A stretch of 64,000 nt of DNA from Aliarcobacter butzleri (GTDB taxonomy: Bacteria > Campylobacterota > Campylobacteria > Campylobacterales > Arcobacteraceae). Location of the stretch: positions 496,001 through 560,000 of the forward strand of contig NZ_LT906455.1 in assembly GCF_900187115.1 (NCBI RefSeq). The letters run 5' to 3'. Position numbers and translations under genes: made by a program. The notes under the pieces were generated by a model. That model worked only from the letters and a program-made list of their open reading frames with translations. It was not told the origin of the DNA and made no database searches. Positions 33,852 through 45,043 of this stretch are shown here, piece by piece. Position 1 is the stretch's first letter. Each line of letters begins with the position of its first letter.

Positions 33852-35339
33852 ATGTCTGTCTTGTGGGATGCTTTAAATAATATTGATAACTTTGCAATAG
33901 TTTTATTACTTTTGTCATTAAGTATCGCATTATTTTATGAGATGATTAATGGTTTTCATGATACTGCAAATGCTGTTGCAATGATTATATATACTAATTC
34001 TATGAAAGCAGGATATTCTGTTATCATGGCTGGAATTATGAACTTTATAGGAGTTGTTTTAGGGGGAATTGGTGTTGCTTATGTTATTGTGCATTTGTTA
34101 CCGCTTGATATAATGGTTTCTTCAAATCAAAATGCTACTTTAGTAATGGTTTTCTCATTATTGATATCTGCTGTTGTTTGGAATTTAGGAACATGGTATT
34201 TTGGTTTACCAGTTTCTAGTTCACACTCTTTAATAGGTTCAATCGTAGGTGTTAGTATCGCTTTTGGTATGATGAATGGATTTACTTTCTCTCAAAGTGT
34301 AAATTGGAAAGTTGTTTATGGTATTTTAACAGCATTAGCTGTTTCTCCTTTATTAGGTTTTGGTTTTGCTTTTTTGATTATGAAACTATCAAGAAAATTT
34401 GTTAAAAATCCAAAGTTTTTTAAAACACCAACTGGAGATAAAAAAAAGAAACCAAATTTCTGGATGAGAACTGGAATCATAGCAACTGGTGCAGGAGTTA
34501 GTTTTGCACATGGTTCAAATGATGGTCAAAAAGGAATTGGTCTTATTATGATTATTCTTATTGGGATTTTACCAACTTATTATGCTTTAAATATGGAAGC
34601 TCATCAATATAAAATTATGCAAACTAGAGATAGTGCTGCAAATCTAGCAAAATTCTATGCAGATAATAATGATACTCTTACAAAACTTCTAGAAGAAAAA
34701 AGACTTATCAGTGCACTAAAAATAGAAAATAAAATTGCAGAGTGTAATGTTAACCAAGTATATAACACAACATTAGAAATTTCTAAAAAATTAGATGGAT
34801 TAAAATCGTACTCTGAACTTTCAAAAGAAGATAGATGGAAAATCCATACAGCTGTTTTATGTTCTGATAACTTCTTTGGTCAAGTTGAACGAGCTTATAA
34901 ATTAATAGATAAAGATAAATCTGATTATATAGCAGATCAAAGAAAACAAATGATTACTTCAACTGAATATGTTCCATTTTGGGTAATTTTTGCAGTTGCT
35001 TTAATGCTAGGAATTGGAACTATGATAGGTTACAAAAGAGTAGTGCATACTATTGGAGAAAAAATTGGCTCTAAACCAATCAACCATATGCAAGGTACAG
35101 TATCTCAAGCAATGGCAATGATAACTATTTTATTAGCAAACTTTGCTCATGCTCCTGTTAGTACAACTCATATTGTTTCTAGTGCTGTTGCTGGAACTAT
35201 GGTTGCTGAACCAGATGGTGGAGTACAAAAAAAGACTATTAATACAATTTTAATTGCATGGATTTTTACTTTACCTGTTACAGCTATAATGGGAGCAGCT
35301 ATTTATGTAGCTTTAAGTTATATAACAAAAATTGCTTAA
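33852..35339 (+). CDS. pit: Inorganic phosphate transporter, PiT family
   Basis: This inner-membrane cation-coupled phosphate permease of 495 residues has both PHO4 signature repeats: GFHDTANAVAMIIYT near residue 34 and FAHGSNDGQKGIG near residue 219. A soluble region of roughly 130 residues (about 245-375) separates the two membrane halves. NFAHAPVSTTHIVSS lies near the C-terminus. Size and layout match PitA. A strong terminator follows at 35346-35382. Confidence 0.93.
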   Translation: MSVLWDALNNIDNFAIVLLLLSLSIALFYEMINGFHDTANAVAMIIYTNSMKAGYSVIMAGIMNFIGVVLGGIGVAYVIVHLLPLDIMVSSNQNATLVMVFSLLISAVVWNLGTWYFGLPVSSSHSLIGSIVGVSIAFGMMNGFTFSQSVNWKVVYGILTALAVSPLLGFGFAFLIMKLSRKFVKNPKFFKTPTGDKKKKPNFWMRTGIIATGAGVSFAHGSNDGQKGIGLIMIILIGILPTYYALNMEAHQYKIMQTRDSAANLAKFYADNNDTLTKLLEEKRLISALKIENKIAECNVNQVYNTTLEISKKLDGLKSYSELSKEDRWKIHTAVLCSDNFFGQVERAYKLIDKDKSDYIADQRKQMITSTEYVPFWVIFAVALMLGIGTMIGYKRVVHTIGEKIGSKPINHMQGTVSQAMAMITILLANFAHAPVSTTHIVSSAVAGTMVAEPDGGVQKKTINTILIAWIFTLPVTAIMGAAIYVALSYITKIA

Positions 35340-35345
35340 TTTTAT

Positions 35346-35382
35346 AAAAAGGTTTGAAAGATAAAATCTTTTAAACCTTTTT
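35346..35382 (+). terminator. Rho-independent terminator of the Pit gene
   Basis: A 17-bp stem with one G-T wobble (AAAAAGGTTT paired with AAACCTTTTT, then AAAGAT with ATCTTT) and an AAA loop is followed by TTATTTT. The rest of the gap to 35625 is AT-rich with no further gene. Confidence 0.88.
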
Positions 35383-35625
35383 ATTTTCTAACTTGATAGA
35401 TATTTTTATAATATCACTGCTAAGTTTCTTTAAAATTTTATTTCAAAATATAACTAATTTTTTAATATGTGTATTTTTATAAAATTGCATTAAAGTATGA
35501 AATTCTCGATTTAAATTAGAAAAAATATTAGTTTTATCTTTAATAATATAGTTTGTTTTTTAATATTTAATTTTTCTTAATATGATTTTAAATAGAATAT
35601 ACCTTATTTTCATAAAAGGATAGGG

Positions 35626-38169
35626 ATGAAAGACTTGAATATCAGTAAAAAATTCACTTTGATAAACTTAATAGTTACATTATTAGTTTTGATTATGGGT
35701 TATTTTGTATTAAATAAATATAAAAATGATTTGGTTGATGAAGTTCACAATGATGTAATTGCAAATTTGAAATCTTTGAGTGAACAAAGAATTAAAGCAA
35801 AATTAGAAGTTGGAATTTCAAATGCAATATCTATTGCAAATGATTCTGCGATTAAAGAATCTTTAGCTAACAATGATAGAGAATTAGCTATTAAAACTTT
35901 AGCTAATTTATCTTCAAGCATGAAAGAATCAACACCTTTTCAAAATATTCAAATTCATTTACATACAAAAGATAATCGCTCTTTTTTTAGATCTTGGCAA
36001 GCTGATAAATTTGGTGATGATTTAAGTCCTTTTAGACCAAGTGTTGTAAAAGTTAATGCTGAGAAAAAAGCAGTTAATGGTTTTGAAATAGGAAAAGATG
36101 GGCTTAGCTTGAGAGCTGTTGTTCCTATTTTTGATTCAAATAAAAATCATATTGGTTCTTTAGAGTTTATGCAAGGATTGAACTCTGTTGCAATATCTTT
36201 TGATGAAGAAAAAAGAGCATTTTTATTGCTTATGGATTTATCTTTGACAGTAGAAAATGTAAAAGATGAAAATAAGTTGGATAAATATCTTATTTCTCAA
36301 AAGTTTATCAATAAAGATTTTTTAGAAGATGCTAAAAAAATAGATTTTAGCAAACTTTTAAAAGAGAAATATTTGATAACTAATAAGTACTTTTATACTT
36401 TTAATGATATTACAGATTTTAATGGTAAAAAACTTGGAATTGCGCTTGTTGCTGAACCAATAAGTTATGTAAACAATGCAATTAAACATGCTTCTAATAT
36501 TATTTGGGTTTCATTAACAATTTTGGTTTTTGCTGTTGTATTAATTATGATAATTTCATTATTAAATATGAAAAACAATATTTTAAAACCAATTTTTAAT
36601 TTAAAAAATTCAATTGAAAATATTTCAAACAATTTATCTGAAACTAAAAAAATTGAAATAACTTCAAAAGATGAAATTGGTGATTTAGTACATAGCTTCA
36701 ATAATTATTTGGATTCTATTGAAAAAGGATTGATTCAAGATCAAAAAGTAATAGAAGAGGCTCAAATTGTTATAGAAAAAGTAAATGCAGGATTGTTTAA
36801 TGATACTATTAAACAAAAAGCAAATTCAAATAGAGTTAATTCTTTAATTTCTGAAATAAATAATATGATTACAACAACTCAAAAAAATCTTTTAGTTTTA
36901 AGTGATGTTTTAGTTGGTTTATCAAATGCTAGATTTGACTACAATATTCCAAATATACAAGGGCTTACTGGTGTTATGGCTTCTTTGTTAAGTGGTACAA
37001 AAGTTACTCAATCTTCAATAAATGAAATCATGTGTTTAATTGAAAAATCAAATATTGAGTTAAATTCAAGTTCAACTGAATTAGCAGAAGCTTCAAAAAA
37101 ATTGAGTAATTCTTCAAATATTCAAGCTGCATCTTTAGAAGAAACAGCAGCAGCAATAGAAGAGATATCTGCAACCGTTTCAAGAAGTACAGAAAATGCC
37201 TCTAAAATGGCTAAGTATGCTCAAAATGTAACAAAATCAACAAATACAGGAAAAGAGTTAGCTTTAAAAACAGCAACTTCTATGGATGAGATAAATAATC
37301 AAGTAAGATTAATAAATGAAGCAATAGGAGTTATAGATAATATAGCATTTCAAACAAATATTCTTTCACTTAATGCGGCTGTTGAAGCTGCAACTGCTGG
37401 AGAAGCAGGAAAAGGATTTGCAGTTGTTGCTCAAGAGGTGCGAAATTTAGCAAGTAGAAGTGCAGAAGCAGCTCATGAAATAAAAGCAATAGTAGAAAAT
37501 GCAACAATAAAAGCAAATGAAGGAAAAAATATTACTTCTGAAATGATTGAAGGATATAATGAGTTAAATGAAAATATTGATATTACAATTAAATTGATTG
37601 AAGATGTTGCAACTGCATCAAAAGAACAACAACTTGCAATGACTCAAATAAACGATACTGTAAACTCTTTAGATAAAGCAACTCAACAAAATGCTAACTT
37701 AGCTTCTACTATTAGTGAAATGGCAAATAAAACTTCTCAACTTGTGGTTCATCTTGATGATACTATAAAACAAACAAGTTTTGATAGAAATGCACATAAA
37801 CGAATCTGTGATACAACTATGATTATTGATATAAATAAATTAAAATCAGATCATATTAACTTTAAAAATATGAATTTTTCTCAAGCAAAAGAGGGATTTA
37901 AATTTACAGTTAAAAATCACCATGAGTGTAATTTAGGTAAATGGATAGATGAAAATCAAGATAAAAAATTTGCAAAATCAAAAGAGTGGGAAGATTTAAA
38001 ACTAGCTCATAAAAATGTGCATAATTTAGTTCAAGAAGTAGTAAATTTATATGCACAAAAAAGTGATAATAAACAAATCTTTGAAGTAACAAAAGAGATA
38101 GAAGAAAATATTGAAACAGTTTTTGATTTATTAAATAAAATTAGAGAAATCAACTGTGAGGAAGAGTAA
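35626..38169 (+). CDS. Methyl-accepting chemotaxis protein with dCache-like sensor and CZB domain
   Basis: This 847-residue chemoreceptor has a membrane helix at about 11-29. A large periplasmic double-Cache-like sensor follows (about 35-285) with [15 protein letters not shown] and FGDDLSPFR. The second helix is at about 290-313, then HAMP, and the signalling domain tip reads [18 protein letters not shown]. After it comes a C-terminal zinc-binding CZB domain (about 725-845), with [15 protein letters not shown] and HKNVHNLV supplying the conserved His and Cys residues. The ligand is unknown. It is a single gene with its own terminator. Confidence 0.94.
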   Translation: MKDLNISKKFTLINLIVTLLVLIMGYFVLNKYKNDLVDEVHNDVIANLKSLSEQRIKAKLEVGISNAISIANDSAIKESLANNDRELAIKTLANLSSSMKESTPFQNIQIHLHTKDNRSFFRSWQADKFGDDLSPFRPSVVKVNAEKKAVNGFEIGKDGLSLRAVVPIFDSNKNHIGSLEFMQGLNSVAISFDEEKRAFLLLMDLSLTVENVKDENKLDKYLISQKFINKDFLEDAKKIDFSKLLKEKYLITNKYFYTFNDITDFNGKKLGIALVAEPISYVNNAIKHASNIIWVSLTILVFAVVLIMIISLLNMKNNILKPIFNLKNSIENISNNLSETKKIEITSKDEIGDLVHSFNNYLDSIEKGLIQDQKVIEEAQIVIEKVNAGLFNDTIKQKANSNRVNSLISEINNMITTTQKNLLVLSDVLVGLSNARFDYNIPNIQGLTGVMASLLSGTKVTQSSINEIMCLIEKSNIELNSSSTELAEASKKLSNSSNIQAASLEETAAAIEEISATVSRSTENASKMAKYAQNVTKSTNTGKELALKTATSMDEINNQVRLINEAIGVIDNIAFQTNILSLNAAVEAATAGEAGKGFAVVAQEVRNLASRSAEAAHEIKAIVENATIKANEGKNITSEMIEGYNELNENIDITIKLIEDVATASKEQQLAMTQINDTVNSLDKATQQNANLASTISEMANKTSQLVVHLDDTIKQTSFDRNAHKRICDTTMIIDINKLKSDHINFKNMNFSQAKEGFKFTVKNHHECNLGKWIDENQDKKFAKSKEWEDLKLAHKNVHNLVQEVVNLYAQKSDNKQIFEVTKEIEENIETVFDLLNKIREINCEEE

Positions 38170-38187
38170 AGATATTTCTTTACTCTT
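38162..38187 (+). terminator. Rho-independent terminator of the CZB chemoreceptor gene
   Basis: An 11-bp perfect stem (AAGAGTAAAGA / TCTTTACTCTT) with a 4-base loop overlaps the stop codon and runs into a TTTTATATTTT tract. Confidence 0.85.
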
Positions 38188-38231
38188 TTTTATATTTTAA
38201 TTAATCATCAAAACTTAATTTGAAAAGTAGG

Positions 38232-38633
38232 TTAAGATAAAATTATATCTTTAAAATTTGCGAAAGCACTCTCAATACTTGGAATATTCTTATAATGAGT
38301 TTGTGTTAGCCTTACATCTTTTGTTTTTAAATCACATATTGCAATTCTAAAACTTGAACCTATAAAGGGTTCTACAACACAAATGATTTTATTTTCAATT
38401 TGCCTTGTTACATAAATAGTACCTTGAAGATTTGGAAAAAAGTATTTTGGATAACTTAATGGTGTAATTTCAACAACATCAATATTTTCTGGATTCTCAA
38501 GAGTTTTTGCTATATTTATAGCTTCTTCATATGTATTAAATTGAATACACCAGTCATCAAATTTTTTATTAAAATGTTGTAAGTCTTCATCTAAAAAACC
38601 ACCTGCTATTGATTGTAAAGCAAAAATAGACAC
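38232..38633 (-). CDS. Hypothetical protein
   Basis: I do not recognise this 133-residue protein. It appears soluble and mixed alpha/beta; it begins MSIFALQSIAGGFLDEDLQHFN and has no clear signal peptide or membrane helix. The start is a GTG with AAAGG about 9 bases upstream. It lies between two chemoreceptor genes, convergent with the first. Nothing in it resembles a chemotaxis adaptor. Confidence 0.65.
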   Translation of the reverse strand: MSIFALQSIAGGFLDEDLQHFNKKFDDWCIQFNTYEEAINIAKTLENPENIDVVEITPLSYPKYFFPNLQGTIYVTRQIENKIICVVEPFIGSSFRIAICDLKTKDVRLTQTHYKNIPSIESAFANFKDIILS

Positions 38634-38775
38634 AAAAAAATACCTTTAAATATATACAATTATGAAAATGAATTCTAACATATAAGAGTGTAAAATAAAT
38701 TAAAATATGAAATAAATTGTATCATCTAACAGATTCACATTTTTTAATTTACACACTTATTTTTAGACTACCTTT

Positions 38776-40677
38776 TTAAACTGTCATTCGAACAATTTTA
38801 TCTTTTCCTATAAACTCTTTATCCATAGCATTTGATACAATCTCTTTTGCAATATTATCTGTTTGAAGAGCTATTTCTCTTGTTTGATTTGCAATAGAAG
38901 CATTTTGTTGAGTTTGTTGATCTAATCCTGTAACCGCATCATTTATTTGTGTAATTCCTTTTTCTTGCTCTTTTGAAGCTCTCGAAATTTCATCAATCAT
39001 TTGAGTTGTTTTTGTAATATTTTCAAGTAATTCTTCATAACCTTTTATCATCTCATTACTGATTTGTTTACCTTCATTTGCTTTACTTGTTGCATTTTCT
39101 ACTATATTTTTTATCTCTCTTGCTGCTTCTGCACTTCTAGTGGCTAAGTTTCTTACTTCTTGCGCAACAACTGCAAATCCTTTTCCTGCTTCTCCAGCAG
39201 TTGCTGCTTCAACAGCCGCATTAAGTGAAAGAATATTTGTTTGAAAGGCTATATTATCTATTACACCTATTGCTTCATTTATTGCATTTACTTGTTTTGT
39301 TATATCATCCATTGCATTTGTTGTACTTCTTGCTAACTCTTGACCTTTTTTAGCAGAAGAGCTAACTTCATTTGAATATTTACTCATTTGCACAACATTA
39401 TTTGCATTATTTATAACAGTTGAAGTAATCTCTTCTAATGCTGATGCTGTTTCTTCAAGACTTGCAGCTGCGTTTGTTGCACTTGAATTTAAAGAGTTTA
39501 CATTTTGGATTAATTTATTTGATGAACTTTCTAAAGTAATACCAACTTCTAAAGATTGTTTTAAAAGATTAGAAATTACATCTCCTAATTCATTTATCGT
39601 TACAGCAACTTTTGCATAAGGTTTATCAAATCTTTTTGTAAAATCTTGGTGTTTATAACTTTCTAAAACTCCAAGTAAATTATTTAAATCTCTTGCAATT
39701 GTATGTTCTAAATAATCTTGTAATTGAGATAATAGATTTTTTAGTTCTTGTAAACTTGGAGTATTTGAATCTTTTTCAAGTTTTGCAAGCATATTACCTG
39801 ATTTTAATTCATTTATAAATCTTGAAACATCTTTTACAAACTCTTCATCTTTTTTCAAATTTTCTTCTGTTTGATGAATGTTTTCATTTATTATTTTAGC
39901 CATTTTTCCAAATTCATCTTGTGAATATAACTCAATAGTTGTTGATTTATTTGTTTGTTTATTAACAAATGCAAAAAAACCTTCTAATCCTTTACTTACT
40001 TCATTAGCTGCTTTTGATAATGAACTTGAGATAAGATATGCAGTAACAATTCCGATGATTAAAGATATAACTAATATAGAAATCATAGAAAATGAAAAAC
40101 TTTTTGCTATTTCTCTAGCTATTGGAGTAGCTTTTAAATTTTTTGCTTCTTGATAATCAATAAATTCATTTATAACTTTTAACCAAGATGTAAATGCTGG
40201 ACTAGCTTCATCTAATAATATTTTTGATGCTTGAATAGAATTGTTTTCATTCTTTAGTTTTATAATCTCTTTAACTAAAGGAAGAGTTTTCTTTTCAATT
40301 TCTTTGATGTTATTTAATATTTCAATCTCTTTATTATCAATATTCTCTTTTTTTGCAAAAATCTGATCCATAGGTTTTGCAGATTCTTCATAATATTTTT
40401 CTAAGCTTGATATATGTTGTGTAGATATTTTGAATAAATCACTATTTGAATTTTCAGATAAAACAACATCTCTTATTGCAATAGCTCTATCGTGTACACT
40501 TCCTCTAAAATTCATTGCATATCTTTGTTTTACTGAGTTAACTTCAACAATCTCTTGTAAAGTATTGTCAATCTTATTAACTCTATTTATACCAACTATC
40601 GTAATAATCACTATTAATAAAATAATAATACCAAAACCACTATATAATCTTTGTGCGATGTTCATTCTAGCGAACAT
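38776..40677 (-). CDS. Methyl-accepting chemotaxis protein with four-helix-bundle-type sensor
   Basis: This 633-residue chemoreceptor has membrane helices at about 12-30 and 190-213. Between them is a helical periplasmic domain of about 155 residues typical of 4HB sensors. HAMP and a coiled-coil region follow, then the signalling domain with the tip [18 protein letters not shown]. That stretch is essentially the same as in the receptor at 35626-38169, while the sensor domains are unrelated. No CZB domain is present. AAAGG precedes the ATG at 40677; a second ATG four codons in is less well placed. Confidence 0.93.
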   Translation of the reverse strand: MFARMNIAQRLYSGFGIIILLIVIITIVGINRVNKIDNTLQEIVEVNSVKQRYAMNFRGSVHDRAIAIRDVVLSENSNSDLFKISTQHISSLEKYYEESAKPMDQIFAKKENIDNKEIEILNNIKEIEKKTLPLVKEIIKLKNENNSIQASKILLDEASPAFTSWLKVINEFIDYQEAKNLKATPIAREIAKSFSFSMISILVISLIIGIVTAYLISSSLSKAANEVSKGLEGFFAFVNKQTNKSTTIELYSQDEFGKMAKIINENIHQTEENLKKDEEFVKDVSRFINELKSGNMLAKLEKDSNTPSLQELKNLLSQLQDYLEHTIARDLNNLLGVLESYKHQDFTKRFDKPYAKVAVTINELGDVISNLLKQSLEVGITLESSSNKLIQNVNSLNSSATNAAASLEETASALEEITSTVINNANNVVQMSKYSNEVSSSAKKGQELARSTTNAMDDITKQVNAINEAIGVIDNIAFQTNILSLNAAVEAATAGEAGKGFAVVAQEVRNLATRSAEAAREIKNIVENATSKANEGKQISNEMIKGYEELLENITKTTQMIDEISRASKEQEKGITQINDAVTGLDQQTQQNASIANQTREIALQTDNIAKEIVSNAMDKEFIGKDKIVRMTV

Positions 40678-40832
40678 ATTTGACCTTTCTTTTTAAAAAT
40701 TTAGTTTGAAATTCTAGTTAAAAAGAATTTAAATAGAAATTAATTTTAAATTATTATTAAAAGATAATTATTTTCCAATATGTAATAAAGTTATGATTCT
40801 GTAAAATAAATTATTGTTAATATGGAGTTTTT

Positions 40833-41195
40833 ATGGATTTAAGAGTCTATTATGAATATACTGATTTTGGTGGAGTTGTTTATCACTCAAACTATTTAAA
40901 TTTTTGCGAACGAGCAAGAAGTGAACTTTTTTTTCAAAAAGGTTTAAGTCCTCACAACAATGATGAGTTTTTTGTTGTAAGAAGTGCAACAATTGACTGG
41001 ATAAAACCAGCTGTTTTTGGTGATTTATTAGAAGTTAAAACAAAACTAATTGAGAAAAAATCAGCTTCTATTGTAATGTATCAAGAGATATTGCGAAATG
41101 ATGAGGTGATTTTTAAAGCTACTTTTAAACTAGCTTTTTTAAAAAACTTTAAACCAGCAAAAATTCCTTTAGAGATTTTTGAAATTTTAGAGTAA
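40833..41195 (+). CDS. YbgC-type acyl-CoA thioesterase
   Basis: This 120-residue hot-dog-fold thioesterase carries the 4-hydroxybenzoyl-CoA thioesterase/YbgC signature YTDFGGVVYHSNYLNF, with the catalytic aspartate near residue 13. It probably hydrolyses short or medium acyl-CoA in the cytosol. YbgC usually sits with tol-pal genes; here it instead precedes a PLD-like gene by 9 bases. TATGGAG lies before the ATG. Confidence 0.9.
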   Translation: MDLRVYYEYTDFGGVVYHSNYLNFCERARSELFFQKGLSPHNNDEFFVVRSATIDWIKPAVFGDLLEVKTKLIEKKSASIVMYQEILRNDEVIFKATFKLAFLKNFKPAKIPLEIFEILE

Positions 41196-41204
41196 GGAAA
41201 AAAT

Positions 41205-41675
41205 ATGTTAAAAATAATACTAATATCTTTTTTGTTTGTCATAAATTTATATTCGAGTGAAGTTTATTTACTTCCAAAACAGTCTGATGATGCAGAAAGT
41301 AAAATAAGTGAGCTTATACAAGAAGCCAACTCAGAGATATTTATAGCAATGTACAATTTTTCATATAAAAAGTTTGCAGATGATTTGATTGAAGCTTCAA
41401 AACATGGTGTAAGAATTACAGTATTATTTGATCAAAAAAAGACAAAAAAAGATGATGAAATACTTGATTTATTAAGAGAAAATGGTATAAAAACTGTTGT
41501 AAATAAAGATAAAAACAAAATGCATCTAAAAGTTGTTTTGATTGATTCAAAAACTGCAATAATTGGAAGTACAAACTGGACAAAAGAGTCTTTTGAAGAA
41601 AATTACGATTTAATTTATATAACTGATGATAAAAAGCTTATTTTAAAATTAAAAGAGTTTGTGAGCAAAATTTGA
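41205..41675 (+). CDS. Secreted phospholipase D-like nuclease
   Basis: This 156-residue protein has a short signal peptide (about 1-18, ending near YSSE) and then a single HKD domain. The catalytic motif HLKVVLID fits HxKxxxxD and is followed by IIGSTNW. With only one HKD motif it resembles Nuc-type endonucleases, which work as dimers in the periplasm. Substrate could be DNA or a phosphodiester lipid; family and size favour a nuclease. Confidence 0.88.
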   Translation: MLKIILISFLFVINLYSSEVYLLPKQSDDAESKISELIQEANSEIFIAMYNFSYKKFADDLIEASKHGVRITVLFDQKKTKKDDEILDLLRENGIKTVVNKDKNKMHLKVVLIDSKTAIIGSTNWTKESFEENYDLIYITDDKKLILKLKEFVSKI

Positions 41676-41714
41676 CTAGAATACCACTTTTAATAAAAAT
41701 ATAAAGGATTTTTA

Positions 41715-42935
41715 GTGTTAGAAATATTTGTTATAGCATTTTGTATTTACTTTGCATTCAATATTTATACTTCATTTATGCAAATAGGTTTTATAAAAGA
41801 GGCAAGAAATTTAAAAGCTATTATTTTAGATTCAAATAAATATCTTGAAGCTGCTGATTATGCAATTGAAAAAGAAAAACTTGCGCTTGCTTCAACATTT
41901 TATGATTTTGTTTTATTTATTTTATGGATTGGTTTTGGTTTATCATATTTAGATTCTTTAGTTCAAATTGATTCATACTGGTTAAAAGCTATTGTTTTTG
42001 TGGATTTATTTATTATTATAAATTGGATTTTGACTTTACCATTTGAACTTTATTCAACTTTTAAACTAAATAAAAAATATGAATTTTCAAATATTACACC
42101 AGCACTTTTTATAAAAGATACTATAAAAACTGGAGTTTTATTTTTAGTTTTTGGTTCACTTGTAATTGCAGGAATTTCATTTATTATCAATAACTTTCCT
42201 TCTTGGTGGATTTTTGGATTTGTATTTATTTTTGCTGTAATCATACTTATAAATATGCTTTATCCAGTGATTCGTGACAAAATGTTTGATAAATTTGAAA
42301 AACTAAAAGATAAAGAACTTGAAGAAAAAATAGAAAAACTTTTAGATGAAGTAGGTTTTAAAAGTAGTGGAGTTTTTAGTGTTGATGCAAGTAAAAGAGA
42401 TAATAGATTAAATGCTTATTTTGGTGGATTAGGAAGTACAAAAAGAGTTGTTTTATTTGATACTTTAGTTGAAAAATTAACTCACAATGAATTACTTGCT
42501 GTTTTAGGACATGAGTTAGGACACTTTAAAAATGGTGATATTTTAAAAAATATTGGGATTATGGGATTTGTAATGTTTGTATTTTTTGCTATTTTTGGAA
42601 ATTTAAGTGATGAACTATTTTTAGGACTAAATTTACAAAATGAACCTTATGCAATCATAACTGTATTTTTGATATTTTCTCCTATTTTATCATTTTTCTT
42701 AATGCCATTAATCTCTCTTATTTCAAGACACAATGAATATGCAGCTGATAGTTTTGGTTCAAACTTAGCAACAAAAGAGGATTTAGTAACTGCTTTATTA
42801 AAACTTGCAAATGAAAATAAATCATTTCCTTTATCTCATCCTTTGTACATTTTTTTCTACTACTCTCATCCTCCACTAATTGAGAGATTTAAAGAGTTGG
42901 GATACGATGTTCATACAAAAGAGTTTAAAAAATGA
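41715..42935 (+). CDS. M48-family membrane metallopeptidase (Ste24-like)
   Basis: This 406-residue zinc protease has several N-terminal membrane helices, the zinc motif VLGHELGHFKNGD (HExxH, near residue 266), two more helices, and NEYAADSFG with the third ligand. The layout matches the Ste24/CAAX-protease-like subgroup, which cleaves membrane-associated substrates. The start is GTG with AAAGGATTTTTA in front. Its end overlaps rmuC by 4 bases (ATGA). Confidence 0.93.
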   Translation: MLEIFVIAFCIYFAFNIYTSFMQIGFIKEARNLKAIILDSNKYLEAADYAIEKEKLALASTFYDFVLFILWIGFGLSYLDSLVQIDSYWLKAIVFVDLFIIINWILTLPFELYSTFKLNKKYEFSNITPALFIKDTIKTGVLFLVFGSLVIAGISFIINNFPSWWIFGFVFIFAVIILINMLYPVIRDKMFDKFEKLKDKELEEKIEKLLDEVGFKSSGVFSVDASKRDNRLNAYFGGLGSTKRVVLFDTLVEKLTHNELLAVLGHELGHFKNGDILKNIGIMGFVMFVFFAIFGNLSDELFLGLNLQNEPYAIITVFLIFSPILSFFLMPLISLISRHNEYAADSFGSNLATKEDLVTALLKLANENKSFPLSHPLYIFFYYSHPPLIERFKELGYDVHTKEFKK

Positions 42936-44131
42936 TAACTATTGACTATCTTGTTTTAATAGCTATTTTTTTAATAATATTTGTGATATTTTTTGCGATT
43001 ATTTTTACTTTAAAGCAAAAATATCAAAATATTATAAACTCATATTTACTTAAAATATCAACATTAGAAGAGTTATCAAAAGTAGAAAAAGAGAATCTAA
43101 AAGAAAAAATAAACTTTTTAGAAAACAATAAACAACAAATGAAATTAGAGTTTGAAAATCTAGCAAATAAACTTTTTGATGAAAAAGAGAAAAAATCTAC
43201 TACAAATTTAACTTTTGTTTTGAGTTCATTTAAAGAGCAGTTAGACTCTTTTTCTAAAAGAGTAAATGATATTTATAATGATGAAACAAAACAAAGAAGT
43301 TCTCTTTTAACAGAGATAAAAAATCTAAAAGAGCTAAATAATCAAATCTCAAATGATGCTATAAATCTAACAAAAGCTTTAAAAGGACAAAATAAAACTC
43401 AAGGTGATTGGGGAGAGATGATTTTGTCTTCAATTTTAGATCAAACTGGACTTAGAGAAGGAAAAGAGTATACAATTCAAGGTTCTTTTACATCAGCTGA
43501 AGGAAAAAGATTAAGACCTGATGTAATAGTTCATTTACCTTCAAATAAAGATATAGTTATAGATTCAAAAGTATCATTAAATGCTTATATAAATTATAGT
43601 AAAGCTGAAAATGAAGATGAAAAACAACAAGCTTCAAAAGAGTTAGTTAAATCTATAACTTCACATATAAAAGATTTGAGTTCAAAAAGTTATGAAAATA
43701 TTGATGGTGTTAGAACTTTAGATTTTGTTTTAATGTTTATTCCTATTGAAGGAGCATTTTTACTTGCTACTTCAAGTGATGATAATCTTTTTAAATTAGC
43801 ATTTGATAACAATATCATGTTAGTTTCTCCTTCTACTTTATATGTGACACTTAGAACTATTGAAAATATTTGGCGAAACGAACATCAAAATGAAAATGCT
43901 CAATTGATTTCAAAAAAAGCAGCTGATTTATATGATAAGTTTGTTGCTTTTGTAGGTGATATTGAAGATATTGGAACAAATATTACTAGAACACAAAAAG
44001 CTTATGATGGAGCTATGAATAAGTTAAGTAGTGGAAATGGTAATTTAATAAGAAGAACAGAAGAGTTTTTAGAACTTGGTGTAAAACCTAAAAAACAGTT
44101 ACCAAATAGATATTTAAGTGTTGAAGAATAA
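42932..44131 (+). CDS. rmuC: DNA recombination protein RmuC
   Basis: This 399-residue protein has an N-terminal membrane anchor (about 4-28) and a long coiled coil (about 35-140). A RmuC nuclease-like domain follows, with GDWGEMILSSIL and RPDVIVHLPSNKDIVIDSKVSL, the latter resembling a restriction-endonuclease core. RmuC limits DNA inversions in E. coli. It overlaps the peptidase gene by 4 bases and ends in a bidirectional hairpin. Confidence 0.93.
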   Translation: MITIDYLVLIAIFLIIFVIFFAIIFTLKQKYQNIINSYLLKISTLEELSKVEKENLKEKINFLENNKQQMKLEFENLANKLFDEKEKKSTTNLTFVLSSFKEQLDSFSKRVNDIYNDETKQRSSLLTEIKNLKELNNQISNDAINLTKALKGQNKTQGDWGEMILSSILDQTGLREGKEYTIQGSFTSAEGKRLRPDVIVHLPSNKDIVIDSKVSLNAYINYSKAENEDEKQQASKELVKSITSHIKDLSSKSYENIDGVRTLDFVLMFIPIEGAFLLATSSDDNLFKLAFDNNIMLVSPSTLYVTLRTIENIWRNEHQNENAQLISKKAADLYDKFVAFVGDIEDIGTNITRTQKAYDGAMNKLSSGNGNLIRRTEEFLELGVKPKKQLPNRYLSVEE

Positions 44132-44161
44132 AAAGCAGAGATTTTAAGATTTCTGCTTTTT
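44130..44161. terminator. Bidirectional terminator between rmuC and the DMT transporter
   Basis: A 10-bp perfect stem (AAAAAGCAGA / TCTGCTTTTT), extended by weaker inner pairs, has A-rich and T-rich outer arms. It can therefore end both convergent genes. It overlaps both stop regions. Confidence 0.85.
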
Positions 44162-45043
44162 AAATATCTGAAATAAGTTTAAATTATTTAAGATATAAAT
44201 TGCGATTATTGCAAAAATTGTTCCAATAATCATATTTAAAGTAATCTTTTCTCCTAAGAATATACTTCCTGTTGCCATAGCTGAAGCTGGAACTAAAAAT
44301 ACAAAAGATGAAACCTCTTTTGTGCCTAATTTTGTAGCTCCTATAAAATATATTGATGTTCCAAATGTTGTACTTAAAATCGTAATTACAAAGATATTGA
44401 ACCAAAATATAAAATCATAGTCATAAACTCTTTCAAATAAAGAGTTATCAATATAAAATATATAAAGTACAAAAGTTGAAATTATGTAAGTATAAAATGT
44501 AAAAACAAAAGCATTTACTTTTGTAGCTTTTGCTGTAACAATAGTTAAAATTGCCCATAAAAGTGAAGCCAAAATAAAATATACATTATCTTTTGAAAGT
44601 ATTTCATTTAAATTAAAATTCCAAACATTTAGCATATTTAAAACACCAAAAGCACCTAAAACTAAGGCAAAAGAGTGTTTTAAACTTATAGTTTTTTTAT
44701 TTATTATTGCTAATAGGATAAAAGTATTTATTGGAATTAATGTTGGAACAAGTGCTCCTCCAAAACTTCCAGTTCCATGTTCAACTCCCCAAAACATAGA
44801 AATACTATATAAAACTAAAAGTAGTGAAGCTATTAAAATTAAAATAAAAGATTTTAAATTAACTTTAAAAGATAGTTTTAAAAAGTAAATAATAGGAATC
44901 ATAGTAACAAAACAAATTCCCATTCTAAGAAATACTAACTCATATGCATTAATATAATTTGTAAGAACTTTTGTACTTATCCAAGAAGTTCCCCATGAAA
45001 TCATAGCAAGAACAATTAATATATAAAATATATTTTTGTTCAT
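44144..45043 (-). CDS. EamA-family (DMT) transporter
   Basis: This 299-residue membrane protein has ten predicted helices in two EamA repeats. WGTSWISTKVL and GTSIYFIGATKLGT are typical repeat starts. It is a likely exporter of small metabolites; the substrate is unknown. Its start shares one base with the moeA stop, so the two are co-transcribed. Confidence 0.9.
   Translation of the reverse strand: MNKNIFYILIVLAMISWGTSWISTKVLTNYINAYELVFLRMGICFVTMIPIIYFLKLSFKVNLKSFILILIASLLLVLYSISMFWGVEHGTGSFGGALVPTLIPINTFILLAIINKKTISLKHSFALVLGAFGVLNMLNVWNFNLNEILSKDNVYFILASLLWAILTIVTAKATKVNAFVFTFYTYIISTFVLYIFYIDNSLFERVYDYDFIFWFNIFVITILSTTFGTSIYFIGATKLGTKEVSSFVFLVPASAMATGSIFLGEKITLNMIIGTIFAIIAIYILNNLNLFQIFKKQKS

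Noticed and set aside
38818-38834. CATAGCATTT resembling the acetate operator
   Set aside because: It is a single half-site inside the coding region of a chemoreceptor, with no second half or -10 box.
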